DNA of 64,000 nt from Eopsaltria australis (GCA_034509425.1 JAVTVJ010001768.1:1-64000), one strand, 5' to 3'; positions 33,216 to 46,933 are shown, numbered from the stretch's first letter. Notes: generated from the letters alone by a model not told the origin. Translations and numbers: made by a program.

Positions 33216-34233
33216 GTGTGCAGCAGAGCATTCCCACACACAAGAGTTTATCTGTTGTTTCTTAACAGCTCAGGTAACCCAAACAAGCTCTCCTGCACAG
33301 AGTTGTTTTAGAGTTATTTTTTTGTTAACCCCATGGGGTTAACACTGGTCTGGCATCTCCCAGCTGCCCAAAAACATCTGGGAGTTGAAGTGAGGTCTGG
33401 GAGAGAAGCTGGATTTCTGACAGGCAGACACATCACTTTACAAACTTTATCAGTTACACCAAATTTTCACAAAGCAGAAATCTTCTTCACATTCCATGCA
33501 AATGTGTGGAGTTGCTCCCATTGTGCTTACTCCCCTGGGATCAAGTGAAGGAATATGTACACTGTCATCATTTCTGTGCTAAATTACATTTGACTGCTAA
33601 TCAATTCCATTTATTTTCCTAACTTTAGTATAAGTACCTTGATATAGAGCATTGTTTTATCTTATGCTGTAATTTACTAGTAGTTCTTTCATTTAATACC
33701 TTCTGGCAAGTAATTCTGATTAAGATCTTTCATCTGTTACCTCTTGTCTGTTTAATAAATAATTCCTTTTTATAAACAGACCTGATTTGCCATCATTAAA
33801 AGCTGCAGGCCAGAGTGATTCCTTACATTTAAACTGGTTGCAAACCCTGAGGCTGAGGCAGGGCTTGTCTGAAGCTCCCACTCCCCCCGTGGCACGGGGT
33901 CAGACCAAGCTCTGCCCAGCAGAATGGAAGGCACCAGGCAGAAATATGTAAAACACAATTCTAAAGTTTCTGAAAAATAGGAAGGAAAAGAAAAAGAAAA
34001 GAAAAAAAGGTTTGTTTATTTATGTAAGATTTTTTTAAGTACATGGAAGAAGTTTCCTTCTACAATCTTAACATAGCTTCTAACACTCCCTCTTACAGAT
34101 GAAAATCTCCACTCTCCCTCTTTCCTCCTCAAAGGCTGAAATGTTCTTGGGAATTATCTGGAAATTAATTTTACTGAACAAGAATTTCCAGTGAAAAACA
34201 CCACTACAAACACCTGAAACAACACTAACATTG

Positions 34234-35172
34234 TCATTTCCACACTAAATTAACTTTCCTCCATTTTTTCCTCAGGGCTCCTTTCACCTCCTTATTCCTC
34301 CAACTATAAATAACAGGGTTCAGTAAAGGAGTGACCACAGAGTAAGAAAGTGAGAGGAATTTATCCACAGATGCACAGTAGCTGTATTTTGGCCTCAAGT
34401 ACATGGAGCCTGCAGTGCCATAAAAAACACTCACAACCAAGAGGTGAGAGGAGCAGGTGGAAAAGGCTCTCTGCTGGCTCTCAGCTGATGCCATCTGCAC
34501 AATTGTGGAGATTATACGAACATAGGAATAAATGATCAGCAAGAAAGGGCTCAGAATGGCAAAGACAGCCACCACAATGACCTGGATCTCACTTGGGAAG
34601 GTGTTGCCACAAAGCAGCTCCAGGAGGGGCTGAATCTCACAGAAGAAGTGGTCGATGGCAGAACCACACAGGGGGGAGCTGAATGCAATGAGGGTGTGAA
34701 CCAAGCCCACAGCAGCCCCACAAATGTAAGATCCAGCCAGCAGGCTCCTGCACACCCTGCTGCTCATGAGAATTGGGTAATGCAAGGGGTGGCAAATGGC
34801 AACATAACGATCCAGAGACATGGCAGCCAAGAGAAAACACTCAGCAACCCCAAAGAAGAGGAAGGAAAACATTTGCATTGCACATCTTGCCTTGGAAATA
34901 CTCACTGTTCCCACCACCAGGTTCTCCAGGATGGTTGGGATGATGACTGACAAATAGCAGATATCCAACCAGGAGAGCTGAGTGAGGAAGAAATACATGG
35001 GGCTGTGAAGGGAACTGTCAGTATTTATTGTGAGAGCTATCACTGTGTTTGCCATCAGCGTGAGGATATAAAGGGATAATAAAACGACAAAGAGCAAAGG
35101 GTGCAAATGAGAGATTTGAGAAAAACCCAGGAGTCTGAATTCACTCACTGCACTGAGGTTCCCCAGGATCAT
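34234..35172 (-). CDS. Olfactory receptor, class II (OR10/OR6-like), intact, 312 aa
   Basis: Odorant-binding G-protein-coupled receptor of olfactory sensory neurons. The single-exon frame of 312 codons is the normal length for the family. It has an N-glycosylation site at residue 5, seven hydrophobic segments, and the family motifs PMYFFL (TM2), DRYVAICHPLHY (TM3 to loop 2), SYVRI (TM5), FSTCSSHL (TM6) and NPVIYS (TM7). The usual GN of TM1 is AN here. Cys residues of the TM3 and second extracellular loop regions are present. The SYVRI/FSTCSSHL region and the FFG.AECFLLAAM segment look most like families 10 and 6, and not like the OR14 expansion common in birds. The start at 35,172 is the first ATG before the conserved N-terminal segment. 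The paralogue at 1,016-1,953 is frameshifted. Confidence 0.92.
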   Translation of the reverse strand: MILGNLSAVSEFRLLGFSQISHLHPLLFVVLLSLYILTLMANTVIALTINTDSSLHSPMYFFLTQLSWLDICYLSVIIPTILENLVVGTVSISKARCAMQMFSFLFFGVAECFLLAAMSLDRYVAICHPLHYPILMSSRVCRSLLAGSYICGAAVGLVHTLIAFSSPLCGSAIDHFFCEIQPLLELLCGNTFPSEIQVIVVAVFAILSPFLLIIYSYVRIISTIVQMASAESQQRAFSTCSSHLLVVSVFYGTAGSMYLRPKYSYCASVDKFLSLSYSVVTPLLNPVIYSWRNKEVKGALRKKWRKVNLVWK

Positions 35173-36889
35173 CCTTCTCTGGTGCCTTGGAGAACTCTCT
35201 TGCTTTCAGTGTTCAGTGGCTGATGAAGCTGCAAAGAGCCAGGCAAATCTGCAATCAAACCACAGCTGCCTGCTTGGACAGACAAAAGGATGAGCAGAAT
35301 TTAGAAACTATCCAGATTTGGAAAAGATCTGAACAGATCATAGAAGTTTCTAAAGAAAATAAGGCATTCTGATGCATTTATTTTTGTCTCTAGTTTTGAC
35401 TGATTCTTCTTCTTTCACAGCATTGCCTTCAAGGTTTGAATATTCACTGCTGTCTTCAAATGCTCAGCTACCATTTTTACCCTGTAGAAGAAGAAAAAAA
35501 AATCATAGCAGATCTCTTTTGATGGACTAATCAGTTCAAGTCCCAATATCATTGGTAGCTACATTTGAATATAACAAAGGTAATTTCTCTGTTACCTTTT
35601 GTGGAGTGTGGTGGAAGAAGAGGAAGGAAAAAAGCCCCTAAATTATGAGGTCTCCAGAAAAGCTTCTGAGCACTCTGCAGTGAAGCAGAAGAGATGCTGT
35701 TCCACAGTGCTTTATTCTATATATATATATATGTTGCCTTTTCCCCCAGCCTGGAAAAGAAACTCGAGATCATTTTAGCAAGGAGGTCATATAAAAGGGG
35801 ATCTTTATTTTGAAGGTCTTCGGGAGCACTTATGGAAAGGTGTCCATAAAAGCCCAGCCCCTCCAGGGCTGAGGACATATTTATAGCTTTTAGGAAATTA
35901 GCATAATTGATTAAAAGCACCAATAAGGAGCACAAGTGGTGATTCAATTCCCCCCACGTCCAGCCCCTTCTGTGGAGCCCCCCTCTCAGCACCGGCTCTA
36001 CTTTGTTGAGGAAAATGCACCTCAGAGTTGTTCTCAGCCTTGGTTCCCAGGAAGAACCAAGATAGGACAGGGCCTTGCACCCCCCTGGGGCTTGGAGCTC
36101 TGCAATTTGTTTTGTCTTTCTGCTTAGGGAAAGGCTATGCAAAGGTACTGGAAAAACTAGCTATTAATACAGTAGGCTACAGAGCTACAAATAGATGGGC
36201 AGAGAGTACAGAGAACATAGAAAAGAAAAAAAGGCAGAAACCAAACGGCATCATTTATATATATATTTATAAAGTCCACTGAGACTGGCTAGTGCTGATT
36301 GGAGCAATAAGGAATAGCTGCTAGAGGCTGGCTAAATATGATGGATGTGCATCAGCTGAGTCTCAGCCACCTCTGGTTTTACAGAACTTGGAAAGCATTT
36401 CCATATAAACCCAGATATCCTCCTGCAATATCGAGATCTGGCTTTTACTTGGCACTAATTGCTATTAGTTCATAATGCAGCCAAATTAAGGCAGAGTTGC
36501 CACACAGAATTACCATACTCATGATTTCTCAACAAAACCTGAAGGTGAAGCAAAGATGCAGTCCACAATCATTTGGGGATAAGGGATATAAGATTCGCTC
36601 ATTACCAATCTTAATTTTTACCGTTTCTTATTAAAAGATCTTTTTTATTCCACTGTTGTTGGGTTTATTATGTGGTTTCGTATTCAGATCCATCATCAAC
36701 CCCACATCATCTCTCTCACCTCAATGCCCCTTTCAATGCCAAGGAGCTTGGTGCCCGTGTTTCACACCCAGAGGGAAAGCAGAGTGCATTCAGCCTGTTT
36801 GCTGGCATGGCACCATTTCAATCAGCCACTAATCACTGAAACAGACCCCAGCTAAACCCGCATCAGGGTTGAACTGATCCAGACTTGCC

Positions 36890-37243
36890 TGTCCCCAGGT
36901 CTGACTCTGACTCCCTGTGCTCCTCTGTCGCACGGTCAGACACGAAAGAATCAGGCACTCAGTCAGGTCACAGAGCCACCAAGGCCTGGCCGAGAGAAGA
37001 AGAGCCCAGCCTCTCTTTATTCTTACATTTATAAACCTTTTCATGTACAATCATGGATTGGACAATGAGGTTGCCACCTCTTCAATTCTATGGGTGAGAA
37101 ACACAGTCCATCAACCTTCTCCGCCCTCGGGAAAGGAATGACAAACAATATTCAATGTACAAAACAATCCTTGGCCAGTTAGACAAACGTGGACTGTGTT
37201 TACATAAAATCTAGGAGAACCTTTGCTACCAAGTATCAACACA
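36890..37243 (-). mobile_element. Possible solo LTR, second copy
   Basis: Counterpart of 3,659-4,012 with the same TTTATAAATG and AATAAAGAG elements on the minus strand and the same uncertainty about ends. Confidence 0.3.
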
Positions 37244-38500
37244 GCACACTGTAAAAATCAGGGTGACACTCCTCCCCAGCCCCACTGACCAGAACACGGC
37301 CCATGGATTGGATTTTTCTCACTAGATATTGGTTGTTTAAATGAGTACAGAAAAATTCCACATGTTCAGGAGATTTGGATCAAAGCACAGTCAGAAACAA
37401 AAGCAATTTATTCCAGAAATCTGAGGGTTACATTGGATTAAAAGTTGAATTATTGGTTGATACTCACATTTCCAGTGTTGAGACATCTCATTCAGTCTGA
37501 TCCTTTTCCACCTGGCCTTAGGACTGTCTTTGTCCACTTTTATCCTTGGTCACTGACTGCAGAGTGGCCTTTGTATCACAGGAATATTCTGTGAGCAGCA
37601 GAAAGAAATTGATTTTGTAGGGAAGAACCACCTAATGTGATGGAGGTGTCTCCTGCATGGGAAGATAAATGGCAGCTTAAAAGTGCAGTATCTTTGTTTC
37701 ATTAAACAGAAACATCATAAAAACAGAAATTATTATCCACAGAGGAAAATTTCTGAGAAATACGAAGGACCGATCTGAGATGACATGATGTGTTCTGCCA
37801 TGACAGGCCTCTCCTGCAGCATTAATTAGAAAATAATCAAACCAGAGTTAGGTGTGTGTTATGCACATGTTCTTTCCTCCTGCAAAACCTTTAAAGCCCT
37901 TTTCCTGGGTCTCTTTGTAGTTGATCTCCATATCAAATTTTTATGTCTTAGTTCAGGCAAGATCAGGCCCAAGAACCACAAAAGGTCAAAGCATAACAGA
38001 TTGAAATAGATTTGCAAGTGCTCTGTAGGTTTTTCTTTCCAGTTTTTTCCAGAACCTAACAGGAGAGCCAGAGAGAGTTGAGTTGTACCTAAACAATGAG
38101 AAAACAAGAACTGACAGCTACAAGTGCAGCAGCCAATACCCCACAGACTCTGTTCCTCTGGGAACACAGATAGAAACACTTCAGCTTTGTGATGTGGCTT
38201 TTCCAAAAACATTAACCACAGATTTCTCCTCCTGGCAGGTGAGCTGCTTTATTTTACTTCATTCCTCTGTCTCTTCTTCCAGATGATTTTGTCCTCTGAC
38301 ACCTGCACAGGTCGGACTTCTCTTTAAGGGAGATGTATCAGCCTATGAAGTGCATGGGTTATTGGAAGAGAAGATCAATTCCAAGACATTTTTGTATTCT
38401 TGAAAAAAACCTGCTACACCTGAAACAGGCCTGGAACAAATGTTATTTCCTGGGGCTCAATCCACATTGTTTAGTATTTTGTGTGTGGAGAATGTGTGGG

Positions 38501-40035
38501 TGTCTTGGGTTAGGCCGCAGGGGTCAAAATCTAGGAAGTGATCTATGCTGCAGGAGGGAATATAACTTCCTTCCTGGGAGAGAGAGCTAATAATTAGGTA
38601 GTTTTAAGGATTGATACTGAGGTGAACCAATTAAAAAGTTGATTTGCCTTCGGGGAAAAAACTATATATAAGTAGAAACTTTTTGAAGTACTTTTTCTTT
38701 TTGGACCTGCTGCTGTGGAGAGAGGAGCATCTCCTGCTTCTCTCCCTGGTAGGGCCTCAGCCCCCACCTCCTTCCAAGGAGGGATGGGAGGGGGAAGAGA
38801 GGTTTTATGGCAGCTGTGCCGCTGCAGCCGGGAATGGGGGAGGAAACAGTTGGAATGTTCAGCAGATCCAGCTCAGCCGGTGTGTCAGCTACACGGGACA
38901 GGGCCAGGCCCCTGCTCCGGGCCAGGCAAGGACCGGGCCGCACTCCATCCAGCTCGGGCCAGGCCCTGCCCTGTCACCCCGGGCCCAGATGGCCCCAGCA
39001 GGCCGAGCCAGCTCCGCAGAGCCGGGCACAGAGACTCTGAGAGCTTCTGCCATCCAGCTCGGACCTTTCTGAGCCAAGCACAGAGACTCTGAGAGCTTCT
39101 GCCATCCAGCTCGGACCTTTCTGAGCCAAGCACAGAGACTCTGAGAGCTTCTGCCATCCAGCTCGGACCTTTCTGAGCCAAGCACAGAGACTCTGAGAGC
39201 TTCTGCCATCCAGCTCGGGCCTGTTCAAACAGCCCGGCAGAGAGCACGGGATCCTCACACTGCCAGAGAGAGAGAGAGACAGAGATTAACCCTATCCATG
39301 CCTGGACTCAACTTACAGACACCCATCCTTCCTCGCAAAGAGAAGAACAAGTGAGGACATCTACAGAAATGCAACATAAAGACTTTACAGTCAGTGAGGA
39401 AAGCAGAACTGATACCGAGAGGGAGGTGCATGGGAAGTGCTTCAAGAGTGAAGCTAAAAACTCTTTAGAGAGAGGAGAGGCTGTAACCCAGAGCCCTGGT
39501 CCTGGGGGGAATGCCAGAGAACCTGACTTGTCAGGAGAGCTGGTGTTGCTAAGCACAAAAGAAAAGATTTTCTTTGTTACTGCAATTGAACTGTGCATCC
39601 TTAAAACACGTACCCCATAGACTGTTCAGAACCCACCGTAGTGGCTGTGGGAAGGCTACTAGTGTAAGAAAGATCCACCATTAAGCTAGGCTTTGCTCCA
39701 GGCGGTGGATAATAATGAAGCAGAAGACCCATAAAAACTGTATTTTTCTTACACAAAATCCATGGTGTCAACAAAATAAACTTCTCTCCCTAAATGAACT
39801 GGAACAAGAGCTATTTCTGAGGAAGTAAACTGACTGGAAGTCAAAGTGATGTCTTTTGTATATTGTCAAAGGGAATGAAATAGAGAAGTGAGAGAAAGAG
39901 AAGTAGTCTGAAGAGTTTGTTCTAGTTTTTCTTTTTTTTTCTCTTTCCCTTTGTCTTAAGTAGATGAATAAAGTTTCTTTGTACTTTATAAAGTTTGAGC
40001 CTGCTTTGCCTACTCCTAATCCTCATCTCACAACA
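38501..40035 (+). mobile_element. LTR-like element, type a, spanning the left edge of unit 3
   Basis: Same ends and internal boxes as 5,266-6,798, with TATATATAAG near 38,665 and AATAAAG near 39,966. Like the unit 1 copy, it lacks the 170-bp segment of type b. Confidence 0.45.
39026..39218. repeat. 52-bp minisatellite, four copies
   Basis: Copies start at 39,026, 39,078, 39,130 and 39,182. Same copy number as unit 1. Confidence 0.95.
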
Positions 40036-40695
40036 AACAAGCAAGTAATTTCAGTAAGTGTACTAGCATTTAACCACAAACCTGAATAAGCAAACTGAAA
40101 CCACTACAGTGGGATTATCTGTGCTCATGAGGCAATTCTTTCCCCATCCAGAGGATGACAGCCTGAGCTCAGATATTCAACTGTGCTTTAAGCTTCTTCA
40201 CCAAATCTCTCTGTTCTCCATGACTGTTGGGTGTATATTTTTGGGCATGTCACCAGAGTCTTACATTCCCTTTAGAGTGACCCCGCATTGATTTTAGAGA
40301 AAACATGCATGGTTTCTTTGGCCATGGAATAGACATTGACACATGCAGTATGATCAAGTTTCTTGTCCTGCTCCAAGCCCTGGCAGAGCTGATCAACATT
40401 TAGCAAGGTTTGTCACAAGTTGCTACAGTGGGAAAGCAACTTAGGAAAATTCCTGAAGCTTTAAGTTTTGCTCAAAACAACTGTAATCAACCTGGAGATG
40501 CTTCAGTGGTCTCAGACCTGGAAGAGAGGTTTATTGCTGAAGCTAGACACAAGGAATGCACAATTTATGAACCACAAGGTCATCATGCAGAAGCCTGGGA
40601 TAAAGAGGAAACTAAGACAGACAATTCAGCAATAGTACTGTAATCCCATTGTCCTGCCTACAGAGTTAATGTCTTCTCAGTCGCTCTTCCAGTGC

Positions 40696-41203
40696 TGTGG
40701 TTTGGATTTGGAATGAGAATGGTGTTGAGAACACCATGTTGAGAAGGTTTGGGTTTTGCCAAGTCGTGTTTATCCTGAGTCAAGGACTTTGTTTTTCCTT
40801 GTCTCCTGCTTTGCCACTGGGAGGATCCTAAAAGAACTTGCGAGGGAGCACAGCTGGCACAGGGGACCTAAACTGACCAAAGGGACATTTCACACCACAG
40901 AACATCATGCCTGGGATATAAACTGGGAGGAATTGCCCAGAAGGGCAGCTGATCTTGCCTGGGGAAGGAGGCTCTGGCATCAGTCCCCAATGGTGTGCAA
41001 TTGCATCACTTGTTTGGTTCCTTCTCATTATTCATTACTACTGTTGTTGTATTTTATTTCTTTTCAATTATTAAACTCTTCTTAATTTGACACACAAGTT
41101 TAACTTCAAATCTGCTCCCCATTCCACCAGTGTGGGGGGGGAGGAAGAGGTGGTTGAGCAAGCAGCTGCGTGGTGCTTAATTTCCATCTTGGTTTCAACC
41201 ACA
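40696..41203 (+). mobile_element. Avian ERVL-type solo LTR, unit 3
   Basis: Positional counterpart of 7,459-7,972. It has a 6-bp deletion in the CATTATCATTATTCATTA region near 41,027. Confidence 0.75.
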
Positions 41204-41896
41204 ATACCTCTCTCTGTCTGGGGAAGAGATAATAAAAAGAGACTGAAAACGTGGACTAATTAGCACGAGAAGCAAGAAATCAGTAAGAAGAAAGAAGCAC
41301 TAGAAGACAGAACACTAATTAATGAAGAGCATGATGCAATTTATAGCCAATGAACGTTCATTTCTTTGTTTGCTGAAATGTATAAATAGTGCAAAGTTCG
41401 GAAAGTGTGTCTGCATGTTTAGAGGAGGGCTGTACTAAAGCAATGTGTGCTTTCTAATGCTAAAAGTGGCATCAGAGAGCTTGATTGATCCTGATGTTTG
41501 CAGTGACAGTGCTGGCTATGACACTTTGGTCCGGCAGCTCTCAGCATTCTCTAACACTAAAAACAGGAGACCCTCCTTGCTGAAGCCATTGCTGGGAAGG
41601 TGTAAACAGCACACAGCTGGAGCTGCTGCATCCCTGCTCAGGCAGAGGGTCCTGCTCCAGCTGGCACAGCCCCCCTCCCCCCCCCCCGAGCACCCCTGAC
41701 AGTCCATCACTTCAGACTCTAAAAGCCCTGTCCCACTCTGGAACAGGACAGACTCCTAATGCCCCCCTTCTCAGAGTGTGTGTGGACATTCCTCCCTTGA
41801 CTGGCGACACCCAGCAAGGTTTTGCCTTGAGACTCAGAAAAAGAGACTTGGCCAGGGCCGTTGGCAAGGGTAAATAATATCAATCTCTACTTAACT

Positions 41897-41902
41897 TTTA
41901 TT
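41897..41902 (-). promoter_or_regulatory. Inferred poly(A) signal of the unit 3 USP42-like gene
   Basis: AATAAA on the minus strand about 385 nt past the stop at 42,285. The distance is longer than in unit 1 because about 210 bp missing there are present here. Confidence 0.45.
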
Positions 41903-42284
41903 TTTCTAGCTTTAATGTAACTGCTTACAAATACTCTGCTATACTAGGAACAATAACTATCTACAATGTGAAATAAAGAATTCTAATTAAAGCCTTTTAG
42001 GCTAATCATTAGCATCACCATCCATTTAAATAAAACATTCCCTCATGCTTGAGATGGTGTGCAGAAAACAAGGAGAGCTTGGCTAAAAAACGCAGTGCTC
42101 ATCTTCCATTGTGCTTCAGCCAGGACCACAGCCTGAGCCCAGCAGTGCCAGAGTGCCTTGAGTGCTTCTCTGGGCATCTCTGGGGCATGGAAACCCTCCT
42201 GTTCCTCGCTGAAGGGTGGTGCTTTGAGCACTGCACACAGCGGCTGCGGAGACCGTAGCCCAGCCCTGGGCATCTCCTCTGCCC

Positions 42285-45200
42285 TCACCGCCTCGCTCGG
42301 GTTTGCTGCCGATCAGCCCTGAGCACTGCAGCCTGCTTCAAGCTGCTGCTGGAGGGCTCTGGAGCTGCACTGCCAACAGGGCTTTGGTCCCAGCATGCAG
42401 GACTCGCTGTCTGCATCCTCCTCTTCTTCGGTAGGGGCTTGTAGTCCGTGTGCTGCACGAAGTGGCTGCGGAGGTCGTAGCCGCACCGCACGGATCCGCT
42501 CATCTCCCTTTTCTCCGGAGCAGCCTCGGGGGCACGAGCCCCCTCCAAGCTCCTGTTGGAAGACTCTGAAGCTGCATCATCCCCAGGAGCGTGGCCACTG
42601 CTTGGAGTGTCATCTTCCCTCTCTGTGGAGTGCTCACAGCCCGTGGTGCCCACAGAGGAGCTGTGGCCATCACTGCCCAGCAGCTGGGATCTGTTCAAGG
42701 CCTGCTCGCTGCCAGGCTCCTCCAGCACCACATCCTGCAAAGAGAGCAGTGAAGAGTTCCTGCCCTTCTCTCCTCAAAGGACCAGGGTCAGTGGGGAACC
42801 CCCAGAAGGTCTGAGAGTGGACATTTCAGAGCCTCCCAAAGGCCAAAGGGCCAAAGGTGCACAAATGGCATGGATCCAGGCGGGATGCTTTGAGAGGAAG
42901 CAGCACTGTGGCTGTGAAAATGCTGCAGTGTGGGAGAGAGAGAAGGAGAAATGCTGAGCTCCTAGAAGGAAATCCAATGCCCCTCTAGTGCCCTGACCCA
43001 CATCCCCAGAGTTACCTTGGTGCTGCCAGGCAAACCCTGAGGGCCATCAGAAGCCACCTGCTTGCTGCTGGCTGCCCACTCACTGAGCAAGGAAGGGCTA
43101 TATGGTGGTGCCGGTGAGGAAGAAGCCCTTTCTCCAATCTTCAGATCAGAGCATCTGGAAAAAAAAAAAAGAATTATCTCAGTTTGGGGCTGTTGTTGCA
43201 GCCTTCTCAGGGGTTCAGTGATTTTCTTGGAGAGGTTTCTATGTCAGAGAGAAAAATTAACCGAGGCTACTCATGGAAAATTCAGCTAGGGTCTTCCCAC
43301 CCAATCTGCTCCTGTCCCAGCAAAACTTCATCTTTATACTTTCTACAGCCTCCGTTTCATTCACAGACTTGTTTGGGTTGGAAGGGACCTTAAAGCTCAT
43401 TTTTTTTCCCACCCTTGCTTTCATGGGCAGGAATACCTCACAATAGACCAGGTTTCTCCAAGCCCTGTCCAGCCTGGCCTTGAACACCTCCAGGGATGGC
43501 TCACCCACAGCTTCTTTGGGCAGCCTGTGCCATTGTCTCACCCCCCGTACACTGAAGCACTTCTTCCTAATATCTAATGTAAAGCTGTCCTCTGGCAGCT
43601 GAAAACTGATACCCTTCATCCTGTCCAACCCTCCCTGATAAAGACTCCCTCCCCGTCTTTTCCTGGTGGGCATCTTTAAGTTCTCTCCCTCTTCTGTACA
43701 TAAATCCAGCATCAGAGAGCAGACAAGGAGCAGGTTACATCAGGGCAGCAGCCTGAAGGACTGACATGGGCCAGTGCAGGTTTCACAGCACTGAATGATG
43801 CAGGTGGCCATTGCATTTGGTGAGAAAAAATATGAAGGACTATGAGAAGCAAATCAATGAAGAGGCAAAAGGAAACATGTCCTGAGCACATGTGAATCCT
43901 GGCTGTTACCTGGCATAGAACAGCAGGTAGGCTTGCTGCTTGAGAGCTGTGTCAATGCAACGCAGCTCCACAGACTCATCGTCCATCTGGTACCACAGCC
44001 CATTGCTGGCCTGGAAAACAAAGCAAGGATCTCTGCATGGTTCCTCTCCAAAAACACAGGCAAAAAACTACCAAACAAAGAGCATGTCAAAACAAATCCA
44101 GCGCAGCCCCTAAGGACATCTTCTGCCCCAAAACCTGGGCTCTCAAGAACACTGATTTATCTTCCCCAGCACACATTTTCCCCATTGGAAGGGAAGGAAT
44201 TCTCTTTACCTTTGTGTAGCAGAAGTAGTGTCCTCCATGGCAGCTGGCCCCACTGTGCACCAGGACAGCGTACAAGGAGTAATGCAGGGCTTCTCCCTCT
44301 GCCTGGGACATGTAGGGGCGAAGATCCAGGTACTCGGGGTACTCCACAACCTACAGACACCACGAGGGCTCAGAAGTGACCCTGACCTGTGACACGGAAT
44401 AGCCTGCCAAGTCCAGGGCTCACAGCTGTGTAAATACATCTTTGGGGCTCACAAACAGCTGCTTTTCCATAAAGCAACACAGAATGGTTTGGGTTCTGTG
44501 TTCCTGGCCAAACTGTTCCTGGCCAAAGCAGCTCTGGTGGAGAAGAGCTCTTGCCTGCCTTCCCAAGGGAATTCTTCTCTCCCCAGAAGGGGACACCACT
44601 AAGCCAACACCAGTGGCCTGTGACAAGCTCTAGGAGATCTGCTCCAGGAAGAGAAAGCTGCACGGCACTTGTGTACACACCTTGCTGATCTTCCCACCAG
44701 TGAAACAGTCAAACCTCTTCAGACACACTGTGAGAACCTTGGGTGCACGATGGACCGTGAACCTCTTGGAGGCAGCAACAGTCTTCTTACACCTTGAAAC
44801 CAAGCACAGAGCCCAGTGCTGAAATGCACCCAGTCCTCCCCCACAGTGGCCAGGCTGTCTCACACATCTTTTGCTGCTTTAAGGCTATTCATTGCCATCT
44901 TTTTAAAAAGCTGCATCTCATTTGTGTGCAGTGAACCTCCATGAGAAGATGACATGCTCAATGACATGCAGCCCCCTCACACAGGATCTCGTGTTCACAT
45001 GTTCTCAGTCATCATCTTACTTGTCACATTTATAGCAGTTTTCCCCATCCAGGTGCTCGGGTGTCACAAAGTCCTGCAGAGCCGCAGTGAGGGACGAGGC
45101 TGCCTGGAGGAGGGAGAATGAGCACACTGAGCTGCAGGAAATGCCCTCACCCAAACATTTCCCAGGAGCTGACAGGAAGGCCCCTGGAGCTGCTGCAGAA

Positions 45201-46933
45201 GAGACCCACCATGAACCTGCCCAGAAGGAGGCAGAAACAGAGCGTGATGCTGAACATTTCCCTGTGTCCCAGGGGCTCCTGGAGCCATCAAGAGCTCCCT
45301 CCCTGTCCAGTTCAAGTGATGATGCTGTGCAGGGGCATCAGGGGTGAAAAGAATCCAACCCCTCAGCTTGGGAGCCAGATGGGTGTGAGGGAGGGCAAAG
45401 GGAAGAAGGATGAGGATGTATCAAGGGTGCAGAGAGGATAATGCTGCTTGTCCACCTCAAAGACAGCACCTCCAGAGAGAGCAGTGCCACGGCCTCTGTG
45501 CGAGGACACCATCCATTCCCCTGCCCACCCACCACCAAGACCTCTTGTGTTCACAGTCTACATTTCTCAGACAAATGTGTTGACTCTGGAAAGCTGCAGG
45601 GGCCTTGCGATGTCTTCAAGCACAATTGCAAAGCCTCTTACTTTGATATCCAAAGGGACATCCAGGAAGGCCTCATAGGAGTCAGAAATGGCTTTGCAGC
45701 TGAAGCAGGTGACTGGAAGGAAAAATCCAAACACTGAGCAATGGGGAGCTGGCTGACATTGCCCATTTACACGTGTTTTACCTCGCCCACCAGCCCCAGG
45801 ACCAAGTGTCCGGCACAGGCAGACAGAAGGGCACAGGCAATGTTAAAGGGAGCAGTATTTGTGGAAACGTACCTCTGGATCTCAGAAAGCCCCCAAATAT
45901 TTGATGGACAATGGTAGTGGATTGAGAAGAGATGTCCAAGCTGCAAACAAGTGATAAGACAGAGTTTTGCTTTGCCTGAAAGCCCTCGCTTCAGGTTTCC
46001 CTTGGTGGCAGCACATGAAGCAGTCCAAAGGGCTCAGAACTCTGCTAGGGTGATTTGCTTGTGCTTACTCGCTGCTCGCACTCAGACAAGCACTCTGCAT
46101 GGCATTGACAGTGCAGCACAAGAAGTCGTGGGCATCTTCCTCCCTGCCAGGCTGGAAATGTTCTCCTATGCCTAAGAAAGAAGATGTTTGTAGTTCTCTC
46201 ACACAAGGAGGGAAGAAAAGCTGTCAAAGCACCTGGAATGACTCACGTCTGAAAACCTTGAGGACAGCCAGGGGCAGGATGGCACTGACAGGGGAATGCA
46301 GGACCTGGTTAACGTGTGTTTCCATGGTGCACATCATGCAGAAACCTTGCTGCTGACCTGAAGAAGGAGGCAAGGTTAGCAAAATGTCCCCAGCAGTGGG
46401 ATACTCCTCCTCTTCCACTCCCATCCGGTATGACACTCCACTCCTCCCAATGCCCCAGTGATCCCAGAGCATTTTAGCATGCAGAAAATGTTCTTAAGAA
46501 GAATGCTAAACTGACAGAAGTTTTCTGTGGAATAAGCCAAGAGGGTTTAACTCCAAGAGGAATGGAGACCTGGAGCTAGAAAGAGCTTCCTACATGTAGA
46601 ATAAAACAAGTAGCTTCTAGGCTTGAGTGTTCAAAGAACATAAACTCGTGGGGCTGACAAAGGGCTGCTGTTCTCCTACATCAAACTCCAGCTCCTGGGA
46701 ATCTTTGGGATTTGATTTTCAAGGGGATGTTGCTGCAAGCACTCACAGGCCCGGCTGTGCTCTCGGGAGAGCAGGTAGTTGGCCAGTGGGGGGGTGTAGG
46801 TCAAGCACTGCAGGACAGCATTGAGGAAGCACGTGTTGCCCACGTTGAAGAGCCCTGCCCCAGCACTCTGTCTCTGCTGCCACGCCATGCAAATCTTCTC
46901 CGGTGGAAACAGGATCATTTTTGGAGGAGCCAT
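42285..46933 (-). CDS. USP42-like ubiquitin-specific protease, 11 coding exons, 521 aa
   Basis: Deubiquitinase of peptidase family C19. Exons are 46747-46933 (spliced exon to 46947), 46247-46357, 46069-46171, 45873-45940, 45642-45712, 45021-45103, 44681-44792, 44210-44350, 43910-44010, 43016-43154 and 42285-42734. They use the same splice sites as the unit 1 gene and give an open frame of 1,566 nt. The Cys box, both CxxC pairs, the His box and the YQMDDE motif are retained. Differences from unit 1 include Thr for Arg in the MERHVNQ segment, Tyr for Phe in CFKC, and Glu for Gln before LRCID. In the last exon the KRKRG basic cluster is reduced to KRE, and the stop has become Arg, so four residues (RARR) are added. 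The second basic cluster (KKRR) remains. As in unit 1, an upstream N-terminal exon is not identified. Confidence 0.85.
43364..43721 (-). mobile_element. CR1 LINE 3' fragment, unit 3 intron
   Basis: Same insertion as 10,003-10,360, between the exons ending at 43,910 and beginning at 43,154. Confidence 0.85.

Larger units (their letters stand above)
33224..38601. repeat. Olfactory-receptor block, copy 2
   Basis: Second copy of 1-5,366 in the same orientation, with the intact receptor. 33,224-34,233 and 35,173-36,880 and 37,250-38,500 are non-coding as in copy 1. An open frame of 149 codons in copy 1 (4,625-5,074, minus) is broken here, which argues against it being a gene. Confidence 0.9.
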
